Assembly: GCA_005281725.1 (NCBI GenBank)
Contig: SSBO01000012.1
Coordinates: 9,709,099-9,773,098 of the forward strand
From: Wuchereria bancrofti
Taxonomy: Eukaryota; Nematoda; Chromadorea; Rhabditida; Onchocercidae
Reading direction: 5' to 3'
Length of the DNA: 64,000 nt
Shown here: positions 11,641-27,100 of the stretch, in pieces
Numbering within the stretch: the first letter of the stretch is position 1
Layout: every line of letters starts with the position of its first letter
Translations under genes and position numbers: made by a program
The notes under the pieces: generated by a model
Told to the model about the DNA's origin: nothing
Seen by the model: only the letters and a program-made list of their open reading frames with translations
The model's database searches: none

Positions 11641-13024
11641 GCAAATGTGTTGAGGCGAACCAAAAAAACGTTCAGTCCCCAATTGTTTAATGGAACAAAC
11701 CCCATCCCTCACTTTGTACCACAATATCTGCCCTAAAAATCATCCATGTCCACAACTGTCAGCACAACGATCAAACATGTAGTCCTTCCTCAAGGTTTGG
11801 ATTAGGAAAAAAAAATGAATAATGCCCATCCAGAATGAAACAAATGAAATTCGTAACTAATCGCTACCACCAAGCTCCTTATAACAACGCTACAACGCCT
11901 CCTTAAGACCGTAGTAGTTACCCAAGTTGTTGTTGCTACAAATCACTTTGAGTTTATAATTAAAAAAAAAAAAAAAAAATCCACTTCATTTTCTGGCAAT
12001 CTGGAAGTAACGGAACGCAATTCTTTGCTCCCTGGAAAAGAACGCATAGAAAACTCAAACAGTTGAAATACAAAATGCATATGAACATGCGACGACCACA
12101 CAAATGACAAGATATTCACAGTAATGACAGTTACATTATTCACAAGTGCTAAGGAATAAATATAACCTTTGGAGACCTCTACACTGAGTAAAAATATTCT
12201 ACAGTAAATTGATCCTCTTTCATATCTATCATCCGAACTGCAGAGAACCATACATTCCACCGAAAAATGTCGCAAAAAGCAGTTATGTGGCTTGTCTCGT
12301 ATGACTTCATTTTTTTTTGATGATTACTTCACTAAATATTCACCATTCGTTTCACGCTAAAAAGACGTACCGGTCACTAAGGGATGTATGTTGCAACATA
12401 AATAGGAGATGAAAACTAACAATTTCAAACGATATATCACTCCGCATTGAACAACAGTTAACAAATCACTATTTGCAACTAGATTCCTAAAACTATTCAA
12501 CCCCCACGAATATTGAAACGAAATTAAAATCTTGTCATCTCCCGAAGTTAAATCTGCGATGAAAATAAAACACCAAATTAAGTCATTATAACAAACACTG
12601 ATGTAAGTTCAAAACAGTGGCTCTCAAGTATCAGCAAAATGAAACGGGAAATACAGAAACTTCAGAAATTGAAATATCACAAAAAAGGAATGAATATGAA
12701 GCTGAGCACAACGAATTTTGTCAAAAAACATGGAAAAAAATCATCAAAAAAAACTGAGAACGGTAAATGGCAATTGATAAGCTACTACCGTTAGTGATCA
12801 GATCAGCACCAGCACCATCAGAAATTTTAACTTTACTTTCTGGTCAGATATGTAGAAATAACATGCTAAAGAGTAGGATCATTATTATGCTTATTAAAAT
12901 AGTATGATACAATACTGAATGACTTGACATATAAAAATACAGCTGAGAAATAAAATGAACATATCGTAGACGGCAACTCAGGATAACGTCACAATGGTTT
13001 CATCATCTAACTGGATAACAATAA
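11641..13024. other. Unassigned region between rDNA remnant and ARF6
   Basis: No convincing exon is seen. Part of it is presumably the 3' UTR of the minus-strand ARF6 gene. The region is less AT-rich than most intergenic DNA here and may hold rDNA or mobile-element remnants too decayed to read. Confidence 0.5.
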
Positions 13025-14634
<1,610 letters not shown>

Positions 14635-17374
14635 GATTCAAGCGAAAACAAATTGAATAGGGGAAGATTCTCCTACCAGATGTCACAGTACAGAGGAAGC
14701 CACCACTCTAATGATGATTTCAGTTCTTAACAACGTTACACAAAGGAATTCAAAAATCATTTTTTGGTAATAACGACATGGAAACGTTCTGTGTAGAGAA
14801 ATAGCACAAGTGATGAATCAATACCACTTAAGCAATCAGCTGTTCCGATACGACGATTGTTGCAATAAGGACGATGAATATACAGTTTTATAAAACCTAA
14901 AATCACATAACCTTTGCAGGAATAAACAGGCAATAACGCAAGGACCAGAAATTATAATAAACGCATTACGTCTGACAGGAAAGAAATACCTCAACCAGAA
15001 CATTTCAGGACGATACAAGAGTGGGAAGGACTAAGCAACACTGAAATAAAATAGTTCAATGTTTCTGAAGTCTGACGTGATTCGCAAAGCCAACATCACA
15101 TAAAAAGCACAAGATGAGATTTTTCGATTAAAAAAGAAGTCACACGAATTCAGGAACTTTAACTACTCGATCAACTAAATAACTGGAGTCAATTCCTGAA
15201 TACTGATACATTATCACATCTGACTGCCTACAATCATATTCTCCTTCAAAAGACTACAGATAGTCTGACGAATAATATCGTCACGATTACCAATCGTGTA
15301 AAGAATTGAAAGAAGTTCAGCAACATTCTTTGTAATCTTAGAATTAATGAAGACTGAAGCTAGACAAAAAAAAAAGAAAAACTATGACAAAGTAGGGTAC
15401 ACCTGAAAAAATGAGAAATTCCCAGCGGAGTAAACCCCCATTTATTTCAATAATTTACTTGTGCAAAGAAATAACTTCCTCTTTTCCTTTTCTTTTTTCT
15501 TGCCACCTCGTATTTTCTCTTTTTATTTTAAAATATAAATCAATTTTTTGGCTAGCAAGATCAAAGAGCTTTCCTAGTACAAACAACGGACAGAAGTTAA
15601 AACATTTATAACATGCATCGTTCAGTCACAAATGTATAAGTGTGAAAATTTGAAATAACCAATGTAATCCTTCTAAAACTCAATAGTTTCATTCATTCCT
15701 TAATTGTTTAATTATGATATGCTAATGTCAGACGTTAATGATTTTTTATTATAATATCGGTAAACTGAAATTAAAAGTTAAAAGAAAAAAAGGTATTCCT
15801 GATTAATGCCTCGATTTCATCAATACAAAAACGACACAAGAAGACTAAATTTCCTGATATTACGCGTAAAACATATTCCCCAAATCGAGAATAGATTTTA
15901 TACGCAACTATCTGCTATTGTCTAACACATTTACAATGGTTACTGGAAGGTAAGTGGGCCACATTTCGTAATCAGCTATACCGCTGTGCAATTCCAGATA
16001 TCAAAATATTTTCAAATATAATTTTCCTATTGCGCCTTCATTTATGATTTCCAGAAATGCCATATTTTCTTGCTATTAAGTGAGGAACCACAAATCTTCC
16101 ACACTCAATATTTCAATTCAATTTTGTATTATATTTAAAATGATATGGATTTGGAATGAAGCACTAGAATTTGGAGTATCACTTTAACACCTCTAATATC
16201 TCTAATTACCACTCCAAACCCTACAATATGCACAGTGATAGTCGGGCTGTTATTTATTTACCTTCGATTTTTAATATTGTGAAGAAATATGCAGTAACTA
16301 ATCTAATATGCTTTGTTACAGTAAACCACCAGTCCAACTGAAATCTTAATCAAACAATGAAGCAGTGCGAACCCGTAAGGAAAAAAGGAATTAGGGATAT
16401 TCATTCTGTTGTTGATAATGTAGTATTTATATTTAAGTATACAAATTCCCGAACAACTGTGGTTTAGTTGATTTTCTTCTGAAAACCATATCTCTCACAT
16501 TTAAACCTTGAATCGTAATTTGAAGATTCACTGGGAAAACTTCAAGCTATAAATCTCAACAAGCAAACTAAAAAAGAAAAGCTTATCTCCTGTTTTCTTC
16601 AAAAGCAAGAAAGAAAATTCAAGTTATGTGTAACATCTTCATAGTCGATTTTTCCTTCACATCCAAAAAAAAAAAAAAAAACTAGAACCGATTTCCTTCC
16701 ACCATTAGAAGATATTCCAAGCAACCAATCACCAAACTCTATGTCTTGATGATATTAATTAGGAAAATCTTGTCTCCTGTTCAATGTTCTTTTAATAACA
16801 TCAAATTCATCCAGCGAAAACAAGGATTGATAAACCGCCCAAGTAGGAATGCTACAATCTATCGATAACATAACTTCAACTCTGTACTCAATTTTTTGAA
16901 AAGAATTACCGGTTCGTTTGAAGAAAATAAAATTTCGATACCGTCGAAATGAAATAATAGTTGTCTAAGATTACTGAATGCACTGGAAATGATAATTCAA
17001 ACCAGCGCACTGAGATTGATGTAACGCTGTTACAAAATAGACGAATGTCTGTTCTAAAGACACAAATCAATACCGAAATAGATTACTACATTAATATTTC
17101 CTCATCTTTGTAATTTTAGTTGCAAATAAATCTTGTAATGATACAATGGTAATCCTAAAATTTGAGAATACTGCAATTACAAAATAACAAAATGCACAAC
17201 CTAAAACATACAACCATGTAGAACAACTGCAAAAGTAGTCAGAATAAATTTTCGATGAATAGCATTATGAAGTGTATGAAAAACACAGTTTTACAAAATT
17301 TAAAACAACAGTAATTTTAAGTTTTGAGTTCAATTCATCTTATTTGCCTAAATTTTGGATTTTAAAATAAGAAA

Positions 17375-17571
17375 TTATCGCATGTTTTTTGCCCTTAACT
17401 TTTTCATTCTTTCCATCACTTTTTCATGCAGAAACGTAAGATTTGCAATACACCTTTCAATTCTTAGGTTGTCCTTTTCTTTTTTCAGAACATTACAACG
17501 GATACTCATTTCAGATTGGAACAATGCAAAAACTAACAGTGCCGCATCATAATGAAACAAAAGTTGTTCTC
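17375..17571 (-). CDS. Possible terminal exon of an unrecognised small protein
   Basis: After a candidate acceptor (TTGCATAG at 17572-17579 on the minus strand) an open frame runs to a stop at 17375. It encodes about 65 residues ending in a charged, heptad-like segment that includes KKEKDNLRIE and EKVMERMKKLRAKN. Composition resembles coding DNA more than the surrounding introns do. No upstream exon or start was found before the myosin gene, and no family was recognised. It could be chance. Confidence 0.25.
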
Positions 17572-18035
17572 CTATGCAAAACGATATAGTATTGCAAACA
17601 AAACAAATGAATGTTTCAAACAAAACCTTAATGAATCATCAATAAATAAGAATAATTTAAGGACCAGGTAAGATAAGTTTTTAAATGTCAAGGTAACACA
17701 GACATAAAATGATATATATACATATTATAATGTTAAAATTAAAGTGCGAGCGTCGTGCACATCGCGAATCACAAGCATGAAACATTGATAAGTCGTTTCA
17801 GAGACGACTCATGCTGAAAAAAGGATCAAAGACCAGTTAAATTATTCAATAGTGAAAGATGTTTTTGCACAGATAGTGAGTGATATATTTGAACTTCAAA
17901 CTGTCATTCATCAGTTGGAAATAAATGACTTCATTTCTCATCATCTTAAGTATTATCAACTCTTACATTAACTCATCGAGAATAACTTCAACTGTATCAT
18001 AATAACATAATATTGTATTCTCATACTTCCAAATA

Positions 18036-18075
18036 TATATATGTGTATGTATGTATACATACATACACATATATA
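18036..18075. repeat. Perfect 40-bp palindrome
   Basis: Two 20-base arms meet without a spacer at 18055/18056 (centre GTATAC) and are built from TATG/CATA steps. It lies 117 bases downstream of the myosin XVIII stop codon and could extrude a cruciform or fold in the 3' UTR. It may simply be a microsatellite. Confidence 0.9.
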
Positions 18076-18191
18076 AGAATGTGACAATATACTAAGTGAC
18101 ATATGAGGGATTTCAACTGAAGGAATTCATAAACACGACTGAATCTTTCAGAGATAAATAAGCTTAACTACACTAACTAAAAAAGTTTCAA

Positions 18192-21100
18192 TTATTGATA
18201 ATACCCTGTAAGTGATCCATTCTGAATCGAAAACAGATCCTCATCATCAGAATCATCTTCTCTATCACTTATATCTTTGCTTAGTGCTTTCCGTAAATCA
18301 TCAATGCGCTTTTCGGAGCATTGTAAATCCCTGATCAAGGTCTGTTTTTCCATTTCCACTTTTTCGTGTTCGACAGCCTAAAAATTCATTGTCAGATTTT
18401 TTTCAAATTATCGGTAGTCATAAAAAAAAATTTTTTTCCTCTTGATATTCACAGTTATACATTACATGTAAAATTAAGTAAACCAAAACAAGTTAAACAA
18501 GTTTATTAATTTCACGCGAAATGTTTCCAGTTAAATTAATTTCATATACACCTTGCACAAATTTGTCCAAACCATTTTACGAGATAAATCTGTTTAAATG
18601 ATTTCTCAACACATACACTGCAGATATAATAAACTCGCTGTTTCATATATTAAAAGGTTGACATCAACTTACAACTTGTCTGCATTTATGAACAAGATCC
18701 ATTTCTCTCTTACGCAGATCTTCTAATTGCTCTTGGAGAGTACTCATGTCTTTGCGAGTTTTATGGTTTATATTAAGATCTTTTTCATGCAAGCTGTTTA
18801 GTTCCTGAATTTGATCCTTCAGTGATTCCACTTCGTCATTTGCTTTTACCATCAAAGCCTGTAAAATTATTCTATAAAAAGAATTCCTTGAATGCTTTCG
18901 CACATAAAAATAAAAAAATGATTAAATAACGTTCGCAACAAATCAAATTAACAACAGTCGTTAACATCGTTAAGCATGAAAGCATCGTACAAAAAACCGA
19001 AATACTGAGGGGCAAAACAATTCAAATTTTAAACCTTTCCTATCAAAGAACCAAGAATGCTGTTATAGTTTACCTCAAGCCTAAGTTTTTGTGAAATCTC
19101 CAGTTCCAACTTCGCTTCCAGATCACGTATTCTTTGTTCAGCTAATAACAATTTATGCTTCTCAACTGAATGTTGTTGATGATATTCTAAAGCTGATGAA
19201 ACATCATTCAATTGTTCACGCAATTTCTCCTTATCTTTCTCCATATAAGCCATCTGAAATGTATTGTTACAATGAAATTTTTCCAAAAATAACGATTGCT
19301 TCATAGATGGTTCAAAAATAAGTCATTTGATTGCTGAGTTAACAAGAAACATTCCATTCTTAAATCAACTAGTTGAACAAATCGAGAATCAACCACTGAA
19401 TACAAACTTGTTCAAATTGGTCCGCAATTTTAATGGAATCAACTGCACTTTGCTGCACCGCTGCTTTGTATTTTTTAAGCAGACTTCGCACCTGTTCATC
19501 TTGTTCTTCAACTAGCGCTAATGCACTACTTTTCTCTTTGAAAAGTACCAATGCCCGATCTTCTGCGGAATTTTTTGCTGTTAAAGCAGCTTCCAACTGC
19601 AATATAAAGGAAAAAAAATTGAACTGACAATTTTTAATAACACTGCTGAGAACATGATAATTCAATATTAAGGGGAGGGGAGAGGGGGGAGGGGGGAGAA
19701 GGAGGGGGAAAATCATACTAAACACTAAAAAATCTAAATAAAGATTGCGAAAGATTAAAGGAGAAGTGATCCGTGATTCATCTAAAAAAGAATAAAAAAA
19801 GGGGTGGAAAAGTTTTGCTTGCCTGAGCTCTAACTTCAGCAAGTTCACTTTCCAGAGAATGACGTCCTCGAAGCGCACTTAATTTTGCAGCTTCAGCATC
19901 CATCAGTTGCTCTTGCAATTGACAAATCATCGATTGATTTAAAGAATTTTCTCGTTCTCGAGCCAAAACTCGTTGCGTATCCCTCAATAAAGCTAAAGCT
20001 TTCCTCAAATCACGTTTATAATGACTTGATGAAGCTTCGAAGCTGGAAGCAAACGGTGAAATAGACAACACCATTGAAAAAAAAAAAAAAAATTGTCATT
20101 TTATGATGCCTGTATTTAATACATTTTATGTATTAAAATTATAATTCACCTAACACTATAATTATCTATATCACGTGTACGTCCCTCTAACATACGATTC
20201 TGCTTTACTAAAGATGAATTCGTGTCTTGTAAATCTGCCACTTGCTCTTCAAAAGCTCGAATCTGGAAGAGAAAGAATTACGGGATACTCCTCCTCTAAA
20301 TATCAAAAATTAATGGTAAATTTAGAAAAAAAAAAATTAAAAAACCAAAATCTTACACGTCTCTGATACTGCGATCTCAGTTCATCGATTTCATTATCCT
20401 TAGCTTCCAAATCGCGTAAACGTTCCGTTCGACTTCGCTCTGCAGCCATTTCCAATCTCGTTATGGTTTGCTCCAGCTGTTTCATTCTATCCGCTAATTC
20501 ATTGAGCTCTTCTTCCTTCAAGGGAAAAAAGAAAAGAAAACAACATTATGAGAGAGTTTACGATTTAATATAACAACATTGAGAAAGTTTACGATTTCTT
20601 ACCTGTTCAGCACACTTCATCTCCAGAAAATGTTTCGTTTTATGCAGTGAACTAAATTCACTTTCTGTAGAGCCTTCCTTAACTTCGCTCAATTTTTCTA
20701 ATTCTTTTCGCAGCTTTGCAACGTTCTGGCGCAACTCACCATTTTCAGCCTTCAAATTCTGAAAATATTAACGCCTTTAAATCTAGCTAGGAATATAATT
20801 AGTAACATATGCTTTTCAAGCTAGAAAAAAACCGACTAGAGCAGTGGAGATGCGAAATTCAAGCTTAAATCTTCAGATGAAAATGAAGACCTGAAAGACA
20901 TCTAGAAAGAAGCGGAAATTCTTTCAAATGTTTTCTTTCACCAATGAAAGAGCCAAATTTATGCATTACATCAAAAAATATGACATTTTGTGATTCTTTT
21001 AAAAGAGGATCATAAGGTAAGTAGTTTATACCTGCAATTCTGTAAATCGTCTTTCACCATTACTGATAGCTTCTTCTCGTTCACGTTCAGCTCTAATCCG

Positions 21101-24100
21101 TTCTTTTCTTTCTTTCTCGCTATTGTCTTTTGCAGTTTTCAAATTTACATCAAAACTAAAAAACAAAAGAATTCCGCACTAATCACATGAATGTGTACTT
21201 TGTACAAAAGCATACATTCAGAATATTTATGAAATAGTATACCATCACATACTTTTTATATTTCTTTTCCAATACATCGTTCTTTGCTCTGAGATCTCTC
21301 AATTCATTTTCAACATCTTTCAATTGCTGCATTGTTTTCTGGGCTCTTAAACGTTGCACTGAATCACTTTCTCTCAACGCCGCAACTTCTTTTTGCAACT
21401 CTGCAGTCTGCAAAAAAAAAAAAGAAAAAGAAAAAAAAGACAACACAGTTTGAACAGATGATACTCATACATAATATACCAACCAAATAAGTAAAAAAGC
21501 ATCAAATAATTAACCTTAGCGTCTATGTGTGCACTCTGATCGGGACGTGAATGAGATGAACATGATGAAGACATACGTGAATCCTCTTTTGAATCTAAAA
21601 TTTTAGAATTTCGGGAAATAAATTTTCAGAAAGACGTTCCCTTTAATTTTATTGCAAGTGAAAAGTGTACGGCTCACCGTGAAAACGCTGTTGTAATACC
21701 AGTACTTGCTTCTCAGTTTGAAGACGATGTTCTACTTCGCGTTCTAGAGCATCATTCATCGACTGTGCATTCCCACGTTCAACAACTAACAGTTGTTCCA
21801 ATTCCACAACACGTGCTTCTAGGCGGTTTTTTGATATACGTAATTCTTGGATTTTATTCTCTTTTTCATCTAATTTCTGCTCCCATTCACGATTTTCACG
21901 ATCACATCTGAAAAATTTGAAACTTATGAAGATGTCCACTGCTAAAGACAAAAAATTGCTATTCTCTGGAAAATAATAATTTAAGAAAGCAAAGGACCTT
22001 GTTGCTGTCAGAAGCGGCGACACACGAATGTAAAGACGCCACCAAGGCCATTCACGTACTTTTGCGTAGGCACGACCATTTCGTTGTATGCAACCTATGG
22101 CAATTTCTTGTACACGTCGCTTAGCCAACCATTTCATAGCCAGATATTTACGACAGACTTGTTGGAAATGTTCAATAAGACCACTCAAACAAAGTTCACG
22201 ACGTTCTTCCAGTTCATCCAGTAAATCGTTACGTAGAAGAACCTGATACTTTCACTGCTTATATGATCTAATAAATTTGCTTACTGGTAGGAATTAATGT
22301 CATCATGATACTCGATGAAACAGTAAGTTTAACCAAATCGATTATACCAATACAAAAATTTAGCTAAAATGTTTAATTACCTGGCTTAAGCCCAATCGAT
22401 ACCGATGCGGAAATGCACCTAACTCCTCCAGTATTTTGCCAGAAATAGCTCGATCATCCATGTATTCGCTTGAAGTATTCCGCTCTTTCAGCAGACACTG
22501 GAAACGACATCGAAAATATTTATAAGGAATTTGTTCCGGAAAACCTGAAAATAAAAACTGTCAAAATAAAGCGATGAAGAGCTTTCTACAAACATACAAA
22601 ATTTACGAGAAACTAGAACTACAATATGTGACAAAATAAATGAGTGAAAGATAAATGAATAAATGAAAGAAAAAAAGACAAACAAAAAAGGAAAACAAAT
22701 CATCCAACATCGATGAAATATTTAAACACTGTTGCTATAAATATGACATAATATACCCTGGTTTGCAGCACGAGCTGAATTCACTAACGAGAGGTAGCGC
22801 AACTGATTTCGGACATACTGTATATTCAGGAATTCATCAGGTCGCGCATGCATGTCAACTGTAGACAATGGCCGAATACAATGTACAAAATGAAGACCAC
22901 TGATTCTTTTGATACATGATGTGATGTAATCCTATAACTAATTCAAATAATATTTTCAATCATATATATCAGGTAACCTCTTTTTCCGAGTGCTGAACTT
23001 TGCAACATATTTTCATTCAGAAATCAAAACGAATGAATACTAGTATAATGATCAATTACGAAAGATGCGATGAATACATGGCTCTAAAAATCTATCAGAA
23101 AAATTGGGTCCAAATAAAAATTAGTAAAATATGGAAAAAGACACATCAAAAATTACCAGTTGAAAGCAAAAATCAGCAAAAAATCCAGAAATCACACGTA
23201 CACCAGCAGCGTCAAGCTTGACTGTTTGTGTTGCTTTCCGCATTTTCAATGTTGTATTGTCAGTCACAGGGCTAGTAACCGGTGAAAACATAGTGGCAAC
23301 TGTTAAGCTGAATGAAAATATTTGCATATATACAATCATGTAAAGTCAAATGAATACGAATGCAGGGTCATCTCTATGTCGGCTTCTCTATTATATCTTT
23401 TAGATATAATTCTGGATCACTAGAATTCTCTGGAATACCAAAAGTATAGTTCAAATTAGGATTGCGAACCATATGGTAAAACAATAATGAAAGCTCCATC
23501 ATTTTGTTAAGAGAATAAAAACTCTTTACTCACTATATTCCACTATTTCGATTATGGAATATAAGTTTATTCCTTGTCCTAGTTCAGCAATATTCAAACA
23601 AACTTACTTATTTGACGTGCACAATAAAGAAGTAAGCGAGGAATCGGTATAATCAGATTGCGCAGCTTTTATCCAGCCTTGAACACTATACGTAACAGAA
23701 CTGCTATCAAGGCCGTGCCGTAATGCAAATGTCAGCGGATTAGTACCCCGTCGAATCAAATCTAAAACGGAAACGAAAAAAGTTATTGCTCACTGCTTCT
23801 TCAGTATTCAAGAAATAAAACTTACGTGAATCAGCCAGATGAACGAAGATTCTCTCTAAGAAAGAATCGTCTGTTGCTCCCGGAAACAGTGCTTCCTCAT
23901 CCAAAATACACATCAGACCACGTTTCTCTGTACTTCGCAATTCAATATCAACACAGTTTGACTGAAATAATTGTATACACTTTAAAATGAAAGAAAACTT
24001 AGCGTAGTACAAGTTTGCTTATTCAGCTTAAAATTATAGATGTTTGGGTTAAACAGGATGATTTAATAGCAAGTATCTTCAATCTCTTTCAAACAGCTAT

Positions 24101-27100
24101 GCGTAACTGTGATCTCCTACACCTCTTAAAATCCAACTTTATTAGTGCTTTCATCATTTTTAGAATTAATGTTATGCAACAAATTACCAGTTGCTGTCTT
24201 TGATCAATTAATCGACAAATTTCGTGTGGAGAATTTTGAGTTTGCTCAACATCAGCCTCAACTTGCTCCCTTTTGTACATTTCCACAGGTTCATTAAAGC
24301 ACACATCATGGTAGAGCTCCGCAAATCGTTCATTTACATAATTGTATAACAAATCATTGAGGCCACGTGGATGAACAGCATCCTGAAAAATCTCCAGGTA
24401 AAAATCAAATATGAATATCAGGATCACAATTACTTTCAAACTTCCGAGCACAAAATTAGCAGAGTATTTCTTTTTAGCAGAGTAGTTCAAACATTACACA
24501 ACCAGTTTAAACAAGATATGAATATTTAACTCTACCGGACTAAATGACCCAAACTGGCTTCCTGGGTAATCAATAATGGCAATAGTAGAAGATGACACTG
24601 AACCACCTTCCCCTAAACGGCGATTTAATAAACGAACAATGGCGTCAAATAGTTCGTTATACAAACAAGCAGTAAATCGATTCAAAGCTTCTTGTCCAGT
24701 TTGATTACGTGTTGATAGCGAAAATCGGCTAGAAATAAATGAGATAATAATTAACCTTCAAATTTATATTCATGGTGATATTTAACAAAATTAAAAATAT
24801 GGGTTTTTTTCTCCGTTCTATCTACACTTCTAAATGTTATACTATCCGAAACATCTTAACATTAACAACTTAGTTTAGTAAGAGGTAATAATTAACTGGA
24901 ACTTAGACAATGCATTTTCAGACACAAAAAAAGTTTAGTAATATATAACGATCGTCCACATAGCATTAAAAAAAAAAGTGCAGAAAACCATTTAAAATAC
25001 CTAACAGGATTATTGGATACAGTTTGTGAAAGATTTTTATGAAAAACAGCTGAAGTGAGCTGTTCTATTTCTAGTCCCAGTAATGAAGCAGCTTGCTGAG
25101 CATGCTGCATGTGTATAAATTGAGATCTTGGCGCATCACTCTGTGTAGCTTCAGCACAAATCAGATGTAGGATTGCCGTAAGGATAGATATGACTGCAGC
25201 CTTCTCTTTTTCCGTAAAACTCAACTTCGTAAACGAATCCAACAGTTTTAACCAGTCCTGAAAAAAAGATTGAAGTTAATGATGTCCGGAATTAATCTTC
25301 CAGATTTTTTAAGCTTTTCCCATATCATACATAATACCAATGGTCAACAAATTCCAGATATATTGCGCATTTGAACGGGACCTAAGAAATTCCGGATATA
25401 AAGAATACGACACGGAAAACATGATCAATTAAATATAAAATGAAGTACTTTTTGACAGTCAGCAAATGAATCGTTGCTTTTCTGTTTGAATGCTGCTACT
25501 AATTCTGAATCAGCTCCTTGCAAAAAATAACGTATTACATGAAATACCTTTCCATCAGTGACACAACGATTTACACGAGTTTTTTCCAGTAAAAATGTTT
25601 GTATGGAAGCCTTTCTAAAAATATACAATATCTCATACATGTAATTTATGAATGTGCGTCTCCATAAGAAATGAACTAAACTGCTACCAAAAATGTGACA
25701 ATACTATGCATATATATTCTCTGTTATCCTATCATTGCATGAACCAGTAAACTCTAGGAAAATTAATATTCTCACTTCTCTAGGAAAAAAATTAATGTTC
25801 AAAATTAATGTCACTTTTCAAATGGTGACTCGAACTGATATAAGTGATGTTTTGGATGAGATAAATTTGCGGAGAAACTTTAAAAGATTTGAGCTGAAGT
25901 AAAATTACCTTAATGATGCTACAGTATCAAATGAAAGCGAAAACATCATTAAAAATCGAGTTGAATTCCCACTACTTTTCGTTCTACAGTTACCGAATGA
26001 TTCCAAAACAAATAGAGCAGATGATATTATATCATCTGGAACAGATCATATACAAGGAAAAAAGTAGACACTTGCCAACTTGAAAAAATGAATTTTATCA
26101 AAAAAAGCTTCCAATTCCTTAATCTTTAAATAACGATAGCACCCGTAATAAATATGAATTCCTGAACCAAGATTTAAATTCATGATTTCTGACTGTGTTT
26201 TAACTTATTTAATGTTTTGACCTGCAGCCTGTTCCGGTACATACAGTATAGAAATATTTTAGTGACCGCTAAAAACTACTTCTTGCTTATTTCAAATTAT
26301 TGAGTTAAAAAGTGAAATTAACTTTCACTATTATTATGGACTTACATGACAATGCCTTGGTCCAACCAGCTACTTCGCAAAAATAACGACATATATTTCG
26401 CAGTTGCATTGTTTTTCCGCTACCAGATGTTCCCGACAATGTAATACATTGGTTTCTTCCCGACATTTGCAAAGCCCTTTAAAAAGTCGATACCTAGGCA
26501 TTACCGACCACAGTGCAAGATAAAATTAACAGTTTGTATTTAACATCAACGGACAGGAACATGCACATTTCACTATGGAATCGAGATGAAACGGAAGACA
26601 CTACCTGTAGGCTTGCTGTGCAGAAGAATATATGTGTGGTGGAATCTGCTGACGTCTGCAACCTTTGAAAAGCGAAACTGTCGTTGTTGTCTTCGGACCT
26701 TCAGTTGCCAGACATATGATATTCCGTGGACCAACGTACGTGTAAAACAAATTACTACCATAACGCTGACGAAGTACGTGGAGTACACTCGTTTCATTTA
26801 TATAGCGTAAACTAGAAAAGGAAAAAATGGAGGAGAAAGAAATTAAAAAAACTGTGCAGAGAAATTCATGGAAAATGAAATAGAGGTGCGACAAACTTAT
26901 TCAAATTATTTGTTCAAATTACGATAAATTTCTCATATGTTCGTTGAATAAAAATTTGCAAAAGAACAAAAAAAGGTAACCTGATAAGATCCTTAATACG
27001 ATCTAGGCATGATGGATTTGCTTTATCAACATCCGTTACATCAACATCCATTTCCAAATCCATCACTTTTATTTTCATCTTCCCGTCCGGTAATGTTTCC

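Larger units (their letters stand above)
14635..18191. other. Intergenic region between ARF6 and myosin XVIII
   Basis: About 3.5 kb lies between the 5' end of the ARF6 gene and the 3' end of the myosin gene, both on the minus strand. It holds a possible isolated exon (17375-17571) and a perfect palindrome (18036-18075). Otherwise there are only short low-complexity frames. Confidence 0.55.

Noticed and set aside
10737..12275. Minus-strand frames across the rDNA region
   Set aside because: Those before 11640 are antisense to recognisable 28S sequence; those after have no support.
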